In this document: one piece after another, positions 1 to 12,199 of the stretch | Numbering within the stretch: the stretch's first letter is position 1 | How the letters are laid out: every line of letters begins with the position of its first letter | Assembly (NCBI RefSeq): GCF_026151205.1 | Contig: NC_087074.1 | Coordinates: 10,697,226 to 10,761,225, forward strand | Source of the DNA: Bolinopsis microptera | Lineage: Eukaryota > Ctenophora > Tentaculata > Lobata > Bolinopsidae | DNA: 64,000 nt | Direction: 5' to 3' | The notes under the pieces: model-generated | The model's input: the letters and a program-made list of their open reading frames with translations, nothing else | Databases searched by the model: none | What the model was told of the DNA's origin: nothing | Made by a program: the position numbers and the translations under genes

Positions 1-1559
1 GATCAATTTCGAATTCAGGGCACAGAAACCAACATTTTCCCGCCATTTCCTTCAAAGTTCCGCTTTAGGAAAAGAAATATACTTTAATTCATAACGTCAT
101 GTTTCAAGTCACGTACAGACAAATTATTGGGCAACTGTAGAGCGCACTTGAGCCCTCGAAAACGAAACATTTGAAAGTTAATCAAGCTTTGGATAAAAAG
201 ATACTAACATATGAGTGCAAAATAGTTTATATCTGCCTAATTAACTGAAAAGCAAAAGTGACGATGCGATCGCGAAAAGGCAAAAGAAAAGTAACGTTTA
301 TGGACGTTCTCACTTTAAGCAAGCACGAGTTTGTAATTGTATGTGATCGGCTGTGAGTGTGATACGTTTCATAAAACATTGCACGTCTGCAATCGTGACA
401 CGATGCTTGATTTTTCTGATCTGTTATAAAAACTAGTTTAGGAGTTGTCATTGTGAGATGAATTTGGAAAGCCGTGTTTTCATACTAATCGATCAATCTG
501 AACAGAGTGGTATTAGTTTATCAATGTATTTGAATTAGCAACTAATTAATTGTTGGATGTCAGAAAGTTGTTCTTCGTTGATATGATACCTAATCAAGAA
601 TAACGATTATCGATGAATGATCTCATAGTCGTCTGAACGGTCGTGTTGTGGGTCAAAACAAAATATGTACATGTAACAAAATAGCGTCTTTTAAATAGCG
701 AAAATAAAAACACGGACTACTAAAGGACGGCATGAGCGTTAAACCAGCTAAAAGAATTAAACAACTGTCCTGTAAAATCAGGTCCTAGTTACAGTAGGGA
801 CCTTACAGTCTGACGGAGATTGAGTTATCACAACATCAGGATTCAGGCATTAGCCATATAGGAATCCTAAGTCCTTGGAAATTTATACGGCAGAGTATTT
901 GTACGATATCTTAATCGTATGATGTGTGACGTACAACTAACAGGTACCAGGTAGCTCAGTGTTATGTACACAATGATCTACTCAATTTGTCGAACGTTGG
1001 GCCTGTTATATATCTACAAATTTCTTCAATAGAATCGGATATCGCAACAAAGGAAATGCAATAATGTAGATCTAGAGTTTGGAATGCTTGAATAAAAAGG
1101 AAGTTAAATTCATTAAAAATTAAAAATTTTCGATGACATCAGTCGAACAGCAACCAAGAAAATGTTTGCTCTGGTATGTCAAATGTTGTCAAAGCAACGG
1201 TCTCTATCCACAAAATTTAAAATATAACACTGTTGTCAAAGGCGGAACTTAAACTGATTTAAGTAATGAAATATAATAAATTGGATCATTCTTAAACTCA
1301 GTTATAAAGCTTTAACATCATTATCATATTGCTAGCCTATCATGTAAACAGGTCCCCATATGCTGTATAAAAAATATACAGTACGTGATGACTTATTTAA
1401 TCAGTTGCGTGATCGAATCTTTGCTCTCGACACTACTTTTGAGCCCGTGATGCTATCTCTTCATTCAGTTTATCCAGCATTACCATAACAACATATCTCA
1501 TCGTTCATCTTTAATACTTTAATATAATTAGAAAGTAGGCAAATTCAAAGATCAGTAAA
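1..1559. other. No recognisable gene
   Basis: This AT-rich stretch has no open frame with recognisable protein features and no clear tandem or inverted repeat. The short minus-strand frame near 227–451 has no family signature. Confidence 0.5.
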
Positions 1560-1562
1560 TAC

Positions 1563-1955
1563 CGCAATTCTGCGGGCCAGGAAACGAGCGTGTGTCTCTG
1601 TCAGACAGAGTTAACTGAGCTCAGAAGCCAGATGGACACTCTGCTGCAAACTATAGAAGTCAAACAAGGAACTCTACTGCAGCTGACTGAGATGAAAGAT
1701 GAAATAAATTTAATGAAAGTGCGAATTGCTGAAATCCCAGAACTTGTGCAAGCTGCTCTTAGGGCCAAAAGGGTCCAGAGAACCATTATTGACAATAAAC
1801 ACACCTATGGTAAAAGAGCCCACCACGGGACCGCGAAAATTCAGTAGTGGAAATGGCCTTTGGGTTGTAATAAACTCAGATAAAATTGACGTATCAGATC
1901 ACGTCGAGGTTGTAACAGACCAAGAGTTCATCCTCAGATCTCCACCTAAACCTAT
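1563..1955 (+). pseudogene. Coding-like fragment with coiled-coil character, cut by a giant element
   Basis: One frame (about 1563–1845) has heptad-like leucine and isoleucine spacing (TELTELRSQMDTLLQTIE) typical of a short coiled coil. A second frame (about 1780–1955) reads hydrophilic protein, including SSGNGLWVVINSDKID. The two frames overlap out of register, so there is either a frameshift or an unseen intron. The second frame runs up to the insertion point of the 16-kb inverted-repeat element. If one copy of the 4-bp target duplication is kept, it continues in frame on the far side at 18057 and stops at 18121–18123, with AATAAA at 18231. I do not recognise the family. It could be an interrupted host gene or a retroelement relic. 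Confidence 0.3.
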
Positions 1956-1980
1956 CACAGGAGGAGCTAAGTGCAAAGAA

Positions 1981-2205
1981 ACTGTCACTAACTGCTACAA
2001 ACTGCCACTAACTGCCACAAACTGCCACTAACTGCCACAAACTGCCACTAACTGCCACAAACTGCCACTAACTGCTACAAACTGCCACTAACTGCCACTA
2101 ACTGCCACTAACTGCTACAATCGCGCCCACGCATTTGCGCGCGACAGTAGCAGTTAGTGGCAGTTAGTGGCAGTTAGTGGCAGTTAGTAGCAGTTAGTGG
2201 CAGTT
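1981..2205. repeat. Left terminal tandem and inverted repeat of the 16-kb element
   Basis: Tandem ACTGCCACTA / ACTGCTACAA units fill 1981–2120. After a GC-rich spacer (about 2121–2146) the complementary units (GCAGTTAGTGG) run to about 2205. The block is therefore a tandem array and a hairpin at the same time. A matching block lies at the right end (17808–18027). Confidence 0.85.
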
Positions 2206-3330
2206 TTTATGCGCGTCGGGATTTCAAATCGAGCGCTCATCAATTTTTATAATAGCAAGTCCGCAGCGTTTAGAGCTGCATTGTTGATTATTGGGCAGCG
2301 CTCAGCCTGTCATTCCGCCGAATCTCTATTCATTAATGAACATGATAGCCTGAGGTTCCCAGGTAACATTGTTGACTAAACCAGACTGTGCACGTTGTGC
2401 TAGATGTCAAATGTTGCAGATAGCGTATACGTTTTTTAAAACTATGTTTTGATTTGATTTGACTTGACTTAACTTGTAGTAAACGGTCGGCCGTTTTACA
2501 ACACGGCAATATGACTGCTTGTGTTAGTTTCGACACTAAATATTTTGTTCTCGCTGCATGAGTATATAAATGTTTGATATGAATTATGAAATGAGAAGTC
2601 GTGTATTATGTAATATAATAGATTCAGAAGACTCGTAAATGTGCAAGTATATGAATATTTATATTATATCATATCCATTGAATTATATTCATGGGACCAG
2701 CAAAAGCTCACAGCTAACAGCATTTATTTTTATTTATGATAAGATGATAAGTTCATTATGAGCAATTTTTAATTTAGTTCGTATCAGGCTAGGAGTCTAG
2801 TAATCGAGTTTTATTTGTTAATAAAAAAAACTTCTCTACGGTATTAGGAAAACTGCTGTGATAGACCGGAGCGCAGCAAAAAATTTAATAGCTTGTCCTG
2901 GACCGAATTCTACCAAATATTTACTACAAGTATGACACTTTTCGGATTTAGAAGGGTGCTGTCCAGACTATGAGTATGTTAACGGTGCGCGGTGATATCA
3001 TTGAAGCTAAAGCATAAAGTCGGCACTAAAAATTAAAGTAAATATACCTCACGCCACACACTAATTGCATACGTTTGTAATTTTATTGTCTCTTATCAGC
3101 TTGCTTATTTCTCCTACCCGAACGCCTAACGGAGAGATTACTTTGTTATTTTACGTATCTGACAGGTAAAAATTAATGACAATAAATTTCACCTACTGAA
3201 CGTATTCATAATAGAAAAGTTGCTAGTTTGGTTCTCCACCGTGCAATAGGATCTGTTTCACGTTCCGGTTCACTCTTTAAGATAAAAGCCTCTAATCGAT
3301 GATTTTGCCCTTATAAGCTTATAGCTTAGT
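2206..3330. other. Left outer spacer, no gene
   Basis: This part of the element has no counterpart in the opposite arm. At about 2296–2366 it contains a motif (CAGCCTGTCATTCCGCC) that recurs at about 3700 (+), 4150 (−) and 16150 (−), so sub-repeats were shuffled inside the element. No coding signature was seen. Confidence 0.45.
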
Positions 3331-5008
3331 TGTACTTGTAGTGAATTCGTACGGAACGTTCACTAAAAATAGTTTGTGAACGCGTTCGCTAAAAGATTTT
3401 AACGTTTGGAACATAAGGAACGTTAAAACAGGGCCTCCCACGGATTAAACAGTTTTGTGCGGAGAAAGAAGTGAAGAGAGAACGAAGCCAAAGAGTTCTC
3501 CGACAATTGTTCCAGCCAGCCTCACCGCAGCAACGCCAACAGCAAGCAGGAACTTATCCTAATCCATGCAACCTATACAACGCTGACCAAGAATGGACAC
3601 AGGACATGCCACGGTACCACTATAATATTTGCTTTGATTCTCCTTGATAGCACTAGCAGTAGCAGAATTTGCTGCTTATAATTCCTGGGCGTTGCTAAAC
3701 CTGTCATTCCGCCCTATCTGCTATAGACATATTTTTAATCGCCATAATATGTTCAATGTTAAATCAATGTGTTTAACTTAATAAATGCAAAAGCCTGAGC
3801 GAGGTTATACCGTACCCAGGTAAATTGATCTTTGCAAGTTGAATTTGCGTTTCTGAAACCACTCTCTGCACTGGTAATTGTATTTAAAAGGGAACACAAA
3901 ATGATGAACGTGACCAAAATTATTCCCCGCGCGACGCGATAGCCGATAACTGATAAGATTCTCTTTCAGCATTCAGTTTCAGTTAATTCTGGGTAATTCG
4001 CGCGTAAAATCATATTGGCACGTGTGCGTTCCATGTTCTCAGAATTAGGCAACGGTAAGTTTATAATCTTTAACATTAACTGTTTGGAAACAGTTACCTG
4101 AGGACCCCAGGCTATTATGTTCATTAACATATATAGATTTGGCGGAATGACAGGCTGAGCGCGGCCCAGTAAGGAAACAGGTGTTGTTATTTTATGCTGG
4201 GAATCCCAAAAAGTGCTTGATCGGCCAGTTCATCATTGTGTCTCGCTAAATACTTGGCTAGTTTCATTATGCTTCGACTAATCATCACTGTTGGCTTGGG
4301 GATGGTATTCAACTGTTGAGGGCCTACTGTAACAGCCATTAATACGCTTATAGTTTTCAGACAGCTACTAACCGATATCCAATGGGTCTCAGCCATAGAA
4401 TAATACAGGCTCAATTCGGTGGCTCGGAAAAGTATAATCTATAATATTGAAAGGTTCATGCGCAAATTTACCTAGTTTAGCCGTCATTGATTAGGTACAG
4501 ACCACTAAAAATAGTTTGTGAACGCGTTCGCTAAAAGATTTTAACGTTCGCAACATAATGGTAAAGGAACGTTAATCAGATTTAAAATATCAACACGTCG
4601 ACACGCCATCGTTTCCCGCAATTTTACATGTTCTAGATGAGTTAGGAGAGTTTTAGCGCGCATGCATGCACGTTTCACTTTTCAGGCCCTAAAACTCCGC
4701 TATATAGTGTTTCTGGATAGAAGTCGACTATTTATGCTCAATTCTCGAGCCGATAATAGTCTTGCTTAGATTTTCAGACAATAGTCTTAAGATTCCAGTT
4801 GGTTTCATTGGTGTAATTTATTACAAATATTATCTGTTCGCCTTAAAGTTAGCAAATTTTGCTTTTCGCAATTGAAACTATAAAAGCGATATGATTAGTC
4901 TTGCCAACAAAAGGTGGCTCGAGCTCCATTCCCCCCTACATTCAGTAGGGTTTTGTGTTCACCCGGCTTATATATCAGGGATTTGATCAACACACGAATC
5001 AGGATGTC

Positions 5009-5445
5009 TGGAAGGGGTTTCGGCAGTATCGAGATAGCCCGACCACTGTCCGCGGACAACTGTCCACGAACACCTGTCTACCAGATCATTACTGCATAAT
5101 GACAGTATCCCCTGAATCAAGCAGGGTTCACATCATCCCCTGAATCAAGCAGGGTTCACATCATCCCCTGAATCAAGCAGGGTTCACATCATCGCACGCG
5201 AATTTCAATCAGCGGTGGTGTCAAGGCTTATTAAACGATTAAGCAACCTTACGGGAGGCGGTGGGTCCATTAATTTCGTCCATTAGACAGAAGAGTACCA
5301 TGTCAGGAATTGGAATAGCTGTTGTTGTTGTTGTTGATGATGGCAACTGATAATACTTCACCAAAAACGAACGACTTATATACCACATTTTAATCGTAAT
5401 CATTTATTTCATTGAGCAATCAATATTATTCTACTACTTGGAAGG
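5009..5445. mobile_element. 430-bp insertion present only in the left arm
   Basis: The right arm runs uninterrupted through the corresponding site (about 15027–15040). In the left arm about 430 bp is inserted, and TGGAAGG occurs on both sides (5009–5015 and 5439–5445), a probable 7-bp target duplication. No terminal inverted repeat is evident. Inside are three copies of a 28-bp repeat beginning ATCCCCTGAATCAAGCAGGG (5107–5190). The insertion splits the hAT transposase remnant. Confidence 0.7.
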
Positions 5446-5812
5446 AGTTTCTAGATGTCATGGACACGTGGTGTGACGGCGCAACAAAGAAGAAGATACT
5501 TTAATTTCGCAGTACACGTTCTACCGAGAGAAAAGAGGCTTATTCTCTACTGACGCTGCCTCAAGTTTTAGCCAAGATTCTGACGGTCCAGTCTCTTGGT
5601 GGAGCAACTTCGGTTGAGAGGTACCCGAACTACAGAGTTTTCCAATGAAAGCGCTGTCGCAATCGACATCAGCCTCACCCTGTGAGACGAATTGGAGCTT
5701 GTACGACTGGGTGATAAACAAAAAAAGAAACCGCCTCACAGTTAACAAGCAGCGAGACCTTATTAATATTATTATTTATGTTATTATATTTATGTTATTA
5801 TATTTATGTTAA
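5436..5812 (+). pseudogene. hAT-type transposase C-terminal remnant (left arm)
   Basis: The frame ending at the stop 5810–5812 reads WWSNFG, then SASPCETNWSLYDWV, then KKRNRLTVNKQRDLI. This is the order seen in the hAT dimerisation region: a WW motif, a Ser-rich stretch followed by CExxWS, then KKRNRL. Just upstream, LDVMDTWCDGATKKKIL lies in another frame, and a stop follows WWSNFG, so the gene is dead. Known family role: this region lets hAT transposases oligomerise. The upstream catalytic core was not found. The same remnant lies in the right arm on the opposite strand. Confidence 0.65.
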
Positions 5813-8705
5813 CACAAGTTTGCGTCTTATGAAAAATTCACGAATTAAGGAGCAATAATTTTATTATTATTTGCTTATTGCTATACTAGTGACTTATTTT
5901 TATTCATTATTGTTTATTTACTGTCTAATTCCGACAACATAGTTTTATCTCATTGTATCCATTTAAAGTTAAAAACGGACATTAAAATGAACGCTCGGAG
6001 CCCGGAGGCATTCAAACGTTTACGTACCTACGGGCGTTGACTTGAACGTAAATGGGCAGACTATTTAACTTTAAGGTTAAACGGATATTAATATATGTAC
6101 GCTATGCCCTAGCTGGGGCCTCTTCTCAGACTCTCGAGCGTTCAATTTGAATTGGTGTCGATTCAAAATTAAAGTTAATTAAAGTTCAATAAGATAAACT
6201 TATCATTGCTGGTTTGATTTTGGAACCTTCTCTAGACCTAGTAATTTTGGATTCGTAAGTTATGTGCGAGAATAGCTTCCCAGTCCCACGTCAAAGTGAT
6301 TTATAGATTATCCTTATTTTTAAGGGAATCGTTAGGTATTCGTATACTTATAGTATAGTTTTATTATTACACGTACGTGACCAATATTATTCCCCGCGCG
6401 ATGTTATTACAAATTAGATTCTCTTTCACTTTGATCAGTTTCTTTCAAAAACAGATTCGCGCGTCAAATATATTTAGTTTGCGCGCTTTTGGTACTCCCA
6501 AAAGTACGTCAAAATGCAATTCTGTGAATTGCATTATTATAAATTTATAGTCATAGGTAATAGGCTCCATGTCATTGTCCACAGGACTGGTCACCGTTAA
6601 CCTTGTTTAACTTAAACTGGTTGGAAAACGCGGATGTGTTATGAAAAATTATGTTTATCGCTTTGCCATTCGGCCGGTAGAATTAGATCAGAAAATCATG
6701 CGGATACCGATAAGACGATAAAACAGTTATCGAATTTTATACCTTTACCTAAGGCTAATGGTGATGCAACGCTAATGGAATACCTTGATCAGAAAGAAGT
6801 AAGAACTTTTGCTTTTGGCAAATCTAACAACCACGGAAATTTTCAGCGACATCAACGCTAAAATCGGAAACGATTTTCACTTCAAGATCTACTTAGAGAA
6901 AGTAATGACATGTCGGTGGGGATCGCGACGTGATACAAGTAGTATAGTATGGTATCTACCTTAAGTTATGGAACTGCTGAAGGTAATTCGTTAGAAGGCT
7001 TACATCTCGATCCCGGGGTGCGGATAGAAGAAAAACATTATTTATAGTCTTGGACACTTATAACTAGCTGATAGCACAGACTACGTTTTTGTTAGTATAG
7101 GAAGAATTAGGGTCCGCAAAAGATGACAGTCAGGATAAGTTCTATGTCTGTCATGTACAATATATTATTATAGGAGAAACACTATTGTATAGAGAATATG
7201 CTATAGAAAGATATCATGTACATAAAGGTAAGTATACTTATTGGTAGAATTGTGGAACACAACAAGAAAATTGAGAATAATCTTGTGCGAGGGTAGGGAC
7301 CCAGATGGCGTTTCTAACCCAAATAAACTTTAAGGAGACTTCTCATCAGTAGCCGCACCTCCTTAATCGGTTTCTGAACTGGAATTATATGGGCTTCCAG
7401 ACGGCCAGACCGAGTATTACCATCCCATCCTTCTAGAGTTCATCACAAGTAGCACCCACCTTGAAGATCTTTGACACCCAGACACACCCCATTGGCGAAC
7501 AAACTTTGGATATAATCTTACATGCTCCCGAAGGAATCCCTGGTTTATGGTCTTTCTCCTCGTCACCAGCACTTTCGCTAGAGTCACCAGCCCTTTCACT
7601 GGAGTCATCAGCCCAATCATTGAAGTGTACAGAAGTACAGTTGTGTGTTAGATCAATTTCTTAGTCTAACATTTAATACTAATTCGTGCGTAAAATCAAA
7701 TTCGCACGTGTGCACTCAATGCAGTTCTGGTCACGTACCGGTAACTTTAGTCTTTAACTTAAACTGTTTGGAAAACAGATGTGTACATGAAATATATTAA
7801 TGTTTATCAGCCGGTAAAGTATTTGGAGGGAAAAAACTCACATACACCAGACGAAAAATTGGAATGATTGGAGTTACTTTTACTTATCATGTCTAAATAT
7901 TAATAAAGGCCCCTTCCAGCCATTGCCACTGCGAATTTAACCTAAAACCTGCCCAGTTAATAGCGAAGACTGCGAAATTACCACTCCTGCCTAGTAATCT
8001 AATTTACCCTGTCCAGATCAGCAGTATATTACACTAAATCCGCAGGTTTTCTCTTAATTTTTTATGTCAAAACCTGCCTAATTAACTAGTGATCCTGCAT
8101 CAACAGCGCAGGTATTTGTTATTTGGCAGGTTTTCTATTAACTTGGCAGGATTTGCTATAAAATTATCAATCCTTTCCGGATGGATTACGGCAGTGATAA
8201 AGTTAAATCGGCAGGTTTTCCATTAACTTGGCAGGATTTTTTATAAAATTATCAATCCTTGCCGGATAGATTACGGCAGTGATAAAGTTAAATCGGCAGG
8301 TTTTCCATTAACTTTGCAGGATTTGTTATAAAATTATCAATCCATGCCAAATAGATTATAATGCTATAATCTTATTATGGCAGCGTTAAATTTATAAATT
8401 GGCAGGTTTCTTTTATCTTTCTTTTAAGTTCTTAAGTTATTTGGAATTTTGCTTATTTGGCACCAAAACTAAAAGTCAATAAAACCGAGTTGATTAGCGC
8501 AGTCAAGAAATTGGCCGGAGTTGATAAAAAGCTGACAACCATGGCACTGAATCTCCAAATGAGAGGTATAGTACGCTATATACTTATATAGTACGGTACC
8601 GCAACAATTGACCCCCTCCCCCCCCCCCCCCCTCCGACAAATGACCCCCTGATGCAATCTACCCCGACAATTGACCCCCCATGTAATTACACTGGGGTCA
8701 ATTCA

Positions 8706-8849
8706 GGGTTAGGGTAAGGGTTAGGGTCAGGGTTAGGGTTAGGGTTAGGGTTAGGGTTAGGGTTAGGGTCAGGGTCAGGGTTAGGGTCAGGGTTAGGGTC
8801 AGGGTTAGGGTCAGGGTCAGGGTCAGGGTCAGGGTTAGGGTTAGGGTTA
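8706..8849 (+). repeat. Interstitial TTAGGG/TCAGGG array
   Basis: About 24 hexamers alternate between TTAGGG and TCAGGG near the left end of element C. A single GTTAGGGTTAG occurs near the right end (about 9912). TTAGGG is the usual animal telomere unit, but here the array lies inside a transposon and is degenerate, so it is not a chromosome end. Confidence 0.85.
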
Positions 8850-9059
8850 CTGGGTAACACGACTCCTGTCAGCGACATCTGTCCGACAGCGACATCTGTC
8901 CGACTCAGGGTACCAGAAAAAACGACATTTGTCAGAAATTGTGATCTGATTTCAATACAACACATTTCCAATTAGAGACGTGATCTGAACTGTTAATTTG
9001 AATACGTAACATTGCCAATTTGAGATATGATCTGAGCCATAGTGTACTACTAGTTTATT

Positions 9060-9325
9060 TTCGACCTAGGCAGGCAGGCATGAAGCAACTGCGTTGTGAA
9101 TGGCGAGCTCGTAGTCCATGAGAATGTATTGTGGTTGGTAGCCCCAAGGCCTCAGAAGCCCAGGTGTCTATCTCCTCGAACATGTTGCGGTAGAGGGTCG
9201 TCGATTTTCCAGGAATGAGTCCTTAGAAGAGGAGGAGGTGCCAGCCGTCAGGGAAGAGTCCGTGGACTGTGAAGAGCTGATGGAAGAGATTAGGTGCGGA
9301 TTTGAAGGTACCGTTGGGCGTTGAC
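9060..9325 (-). pseudogene. MULE transposase fragment (N-terminal half of the domain)
   Basis: The reverse strand reads NGTFKSAPNLFHQLFTVHG, then PDGWHLLLF, a stop, then GLIPGKSTTLYRNMFEEID. In another frame it continues ILMDYELAIHNAV. This order (DGTF..P..F.QL.T.HG, LLPGK..Y, then DYE.A..NA) is the MULE transposase core. A stop and at least one frameshift make it inactive. Confidence 0.7.
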
Positions 9326-10390
9326 TACGCAATGCTCCGCGTCCACCATATGATCTGCGTTCTTAGGAGTCCCCCAAAGGAATGATCGACGAGTCTGTTC
9401 GTCCCATCCAGAGTCCCAGAGCATCATTGGACTGTTGTCGGTAGAGAGGATTTAGTTTGCAGGAATGGATAGCGTTTCCAGATCTCTCGGGTCTGTTTGC
9501 TGCAGATCTGGGTCTGTTTACTGAAGATTGGTTGCCATTGTGGATTGCGATAACTGATCTCCATACGGCTGCTATCCTATATGTACTCATGTAGGCTGTG
9601 TCCTGTGATGTGATCGACAGCTTGTTAGTGTACGGCTAGCACAATCCTGTCCTTAAATAGTCAATCACGTATCGATGGATCAGATCTCAATGGATCAAAT
9701 CAGCATTCGAACAATGGGAGCAACGTCACGAAATTACCCGTGAGTTTGTGAAAATGAAATACGAATGTGAACCGAAATTACAATATGATCCGAAATTCGG
9801 ACAGATGTCGCCAAAAACGACTCCTGTCCGACAGCGAAATCTGTCCGAAATCCCCAATTCGGCTGTCGGACAGATGTCGCTGTCGGACAGATGTCGCCCA
9901 ATCGGGTTACTGTTAGGGTTAGTATAATAAATATATTTGTTTGGTCAATTGTCGGGGGGGGGGGGGGGTCAATTTTCAAGTATTATATCACTTGCACCGT
10001 TTAGCTCCACGTGGTTTCTTAAGCTTAAATACTTAACTGTCCTGTCAAGATAAAGTAAATCACTATCACCTCTCATTCTTAATAAGTTAGTAAGCAAGCA
10101 TCTGATCATTTTAAAACAGTCACCTCCCAATTTAGCAAGTTCTTACATCTATATTACAGTCTACACCCTTCAATAATGAGATAATATGTTTGGCCGGTAG
10201 AGGGTCCGCAGTAGTCCCATTACAGCATTACCTCATTACCTTAGCATTGCTGTACAGTGTACAACTACTATAAGAGTATAAGATATACATCCTTCACCAA
10301 AACTGGTTTGTCCGCTTTCTATTACTAATTTTCCGCTGAAAGTGCCACATCAGTGATCAATTAATATTGGTAAATAGCAATAATTTGAGT

Positions 10391-10437
10391 TATAGGTTGA
10401 CCTCCCACTTAGAGCATATGTGGGAGGTCAACCTATA
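10391..10437. repeat. 18-bp perfect hairpin
   Basis: TATAGGTTGACCTCCCAC (10391–10408) is repeated inverted at 10420–10437, with an 11-nt loop. It lies inside nested element B and no gene is attached. Confidence 0.85.
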
Positions 10438-10829
10438 AATTATAGTACGAGCTATTTCCAATTCGTGAATACGAATTTCGATTAAGGTCCAACTTATTAA
10501 GTGTCACTTTAACGTGTGACAAATTTCCGATCAAATATCTCATAATCTGAAAATAACTGCATATTTAGAACTATTATATTAATTGTAATTGAAGATTCTT
10601 TCAGAATCACTTCATTCACTAAATCTTACAATGTGAACAATGAACAGGTAGAGGCACTGCAACTGAAAAAGTGCTGTCCTCACTACTTAAGAACATAGCA
10701 ATCTAATCTTAAAATGGCAACCTAAGAACTGAAGTTAAGCAAACAGTTATTTTCCAATAATCGGTTTTTATATGTACTTTTATACTCAAACTTATCATAG
10801 ACCCCGTGTTGGTAACAGTGGATAATATG

Positions 10830-10931
10830 CAGTGGCGAAACGTACCTAAGAGGCCGCAGCTGCACCCCCCCCCCCCATCCCCTTCCGCATAGCAGGGGTT
10901 GCCGGAGTGTCGGGCGGTCGTTTCGCCACTG
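10830..10931. mobile_element. Small hAT-like MITE
   Basis: This 102-bp segment begins CAGTGGCGAAACG and ends CGTTTCGCCACTG, with an oligo-C run inside. CAGTGGCG termini are typical of hAT-family MITEs. I could not confirm a target duplication. Confidence 0.6.
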
Positions 10932-12199
10932 ACTAGTGACTACATGTATAAAAGTATAAACTATAGAGCCATGTAGGCATGTAGCATTCTGTACTTCTGT
11001 AGCTTTGCACAAACCAAGTCTCAGTCCTACACCCTACCTAGTAATAAGGTTATACGATCATTACAGTATTCCACATTGTACACTCAAATTATCCAAAACC
11101 CCTGCCAATATAGGTTTAATCACGCCACAAGTTGATTCAAATTATCTCAACTTACGCAGGATTTGCGTTAAATCTGCAGCATTCGGCTTTATATTTAACG
11201 GAAAACCTGCCAAAATAGAGCAAACCTGCCGAGAGTAGGTGAAAGGTGAGGCAGGTTTTGTGTTAATTTTGCAGGCTTTTCTATAAATCAACAACTCGAT
11301 TAAATAATTACGTGAGATAAATCTCTGCACGAATACGATAAATAGGCAGGTTTTCGGTTAATTTTGCAGGAATCATTTTAAGACTTCAAATTGATTATCA
11401 GTCTTAATGTAAAACCTGCCAAATTAGGTGGCAGGTGGCAATGGCTGGAAGGGGCCTTAATAAGGTTTACTGGCTCAGTTTTTGAATGTATGGGAATGAA
11501 AATAATTTCACTCGAATTTCGACAGATCTTATACTAACTTGACTGTACTTGTAGCAAACCGCATGACGTTTATTGATCATCAACTTTCAATAGTTCAAAG
11601 GTATTTTCATCCATAATTAATGATGACACATATATCTGTTAATGCTCGATACTTCATTCCGTGTACTATACAGTGTACACAATTACGTAGAGATGCTGTA
11701 CTGATAGACATTGCGGATGCTGACCATTATACGATAATGAGACTAACATATTTTTTCATTAAATACCTAAATTATTAGCATTTAAAATATTTTCTGCTGA
11801 CACGTGCATGCACGCGCGCTAAAACTCTTCTAACTCATCTAGAACAAGTAAAATTGCGGGAAACGATGGCGTGTCGACGTGTTAATATTTCAAATCTGAT
11901 TAACGTTCCTTTACCTTATGTTCCGAACGTTAAATCTTTTAGCGAACGCGTTCACAAACTATTTTTAGTGAACGTTCCGTACGTTCACTACAACTAAGCC
12001 GGGTGTCTATCAAAGTAAATACTCATACTTTGACAATGACATCATATTTGCGGACCCTAATTCTTCCTAACAAAAACGTAGTCTGTGCTATCAGCTAGTT
12101 ATAAGTGTCCAAGACTATAAATAATGTTTTTCTTCTATCCGCACCCCGGGATCGAGATGTAAGCCTTCTAACGAATTACCTTCAGCAGTTCGGTTCACG

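Larger units (their letters stand above)
3330..7110 (+). repeat. Left arm of the giant inverted repeat
   Basis: It is an inverted copy of 12040–16440. Private differences include a 430-bp insertion at 5016–5445 and an extra block at about 4505–4710 (CTAAAAATAGTTTGTGAACG) that resembles 3365–3425 and the inverse of 11800–11990. A roughly 100–200-bp module, recognisable by ATTATTCCCCGCGCGA followed by GATTCTCTTTCA, occurs at about 3910–4015 and 6378–6475. A related tail recurs at 7670–7800. Confidence 0.8.
8603..9976. mobile_element. Nested MULE-type element C
   Basis: The ends are inverted: AACAATTGACCCCCTC near 8603 against GGTCAATTGTCGGGG and GGTCAATTTT near 9976. Inside each end are inverted GCGACATCTGTCCGACA repeats (8870–8905 and 9865–9900). 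The interior carries a decayed MULE transposase on the minus strand. Exact borders are uncertain because the ends consist of long C or G runs. Confidence 0.65.
7901..11463. mobile_element. Nested DNA transposon B (about 3.55 kb) at the centre of the palindrome
   Basis: Terminal inverted repeats AGGCCCCTTCCAGCCATTGC start at 7907 and, reversed, end at 11457. They are flanked by TAATAA on both sides (7901–7906 and 11458–11463), a clean 6-bp target duplication. Sub-terminal zones carry many copies of AAAACCTGCC / GGCAGGTTTT (about 7940–8400 and 11100–11420). No transposase of its own was recognised. It is interrupted by element C and a small MITE. Confidence 0.8.

Noticed and set aside
8706-8849. 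Chromosome end or telomere
   Set aside because: Sequence continues on both sides, units are degenerate, and the array is inside a transposon.
8687-8971. Minus-strand frame with a Pro/Asn/Asp repeat
   Set aside because: It is only the translation of the TTAGGG/TCAGGG array.
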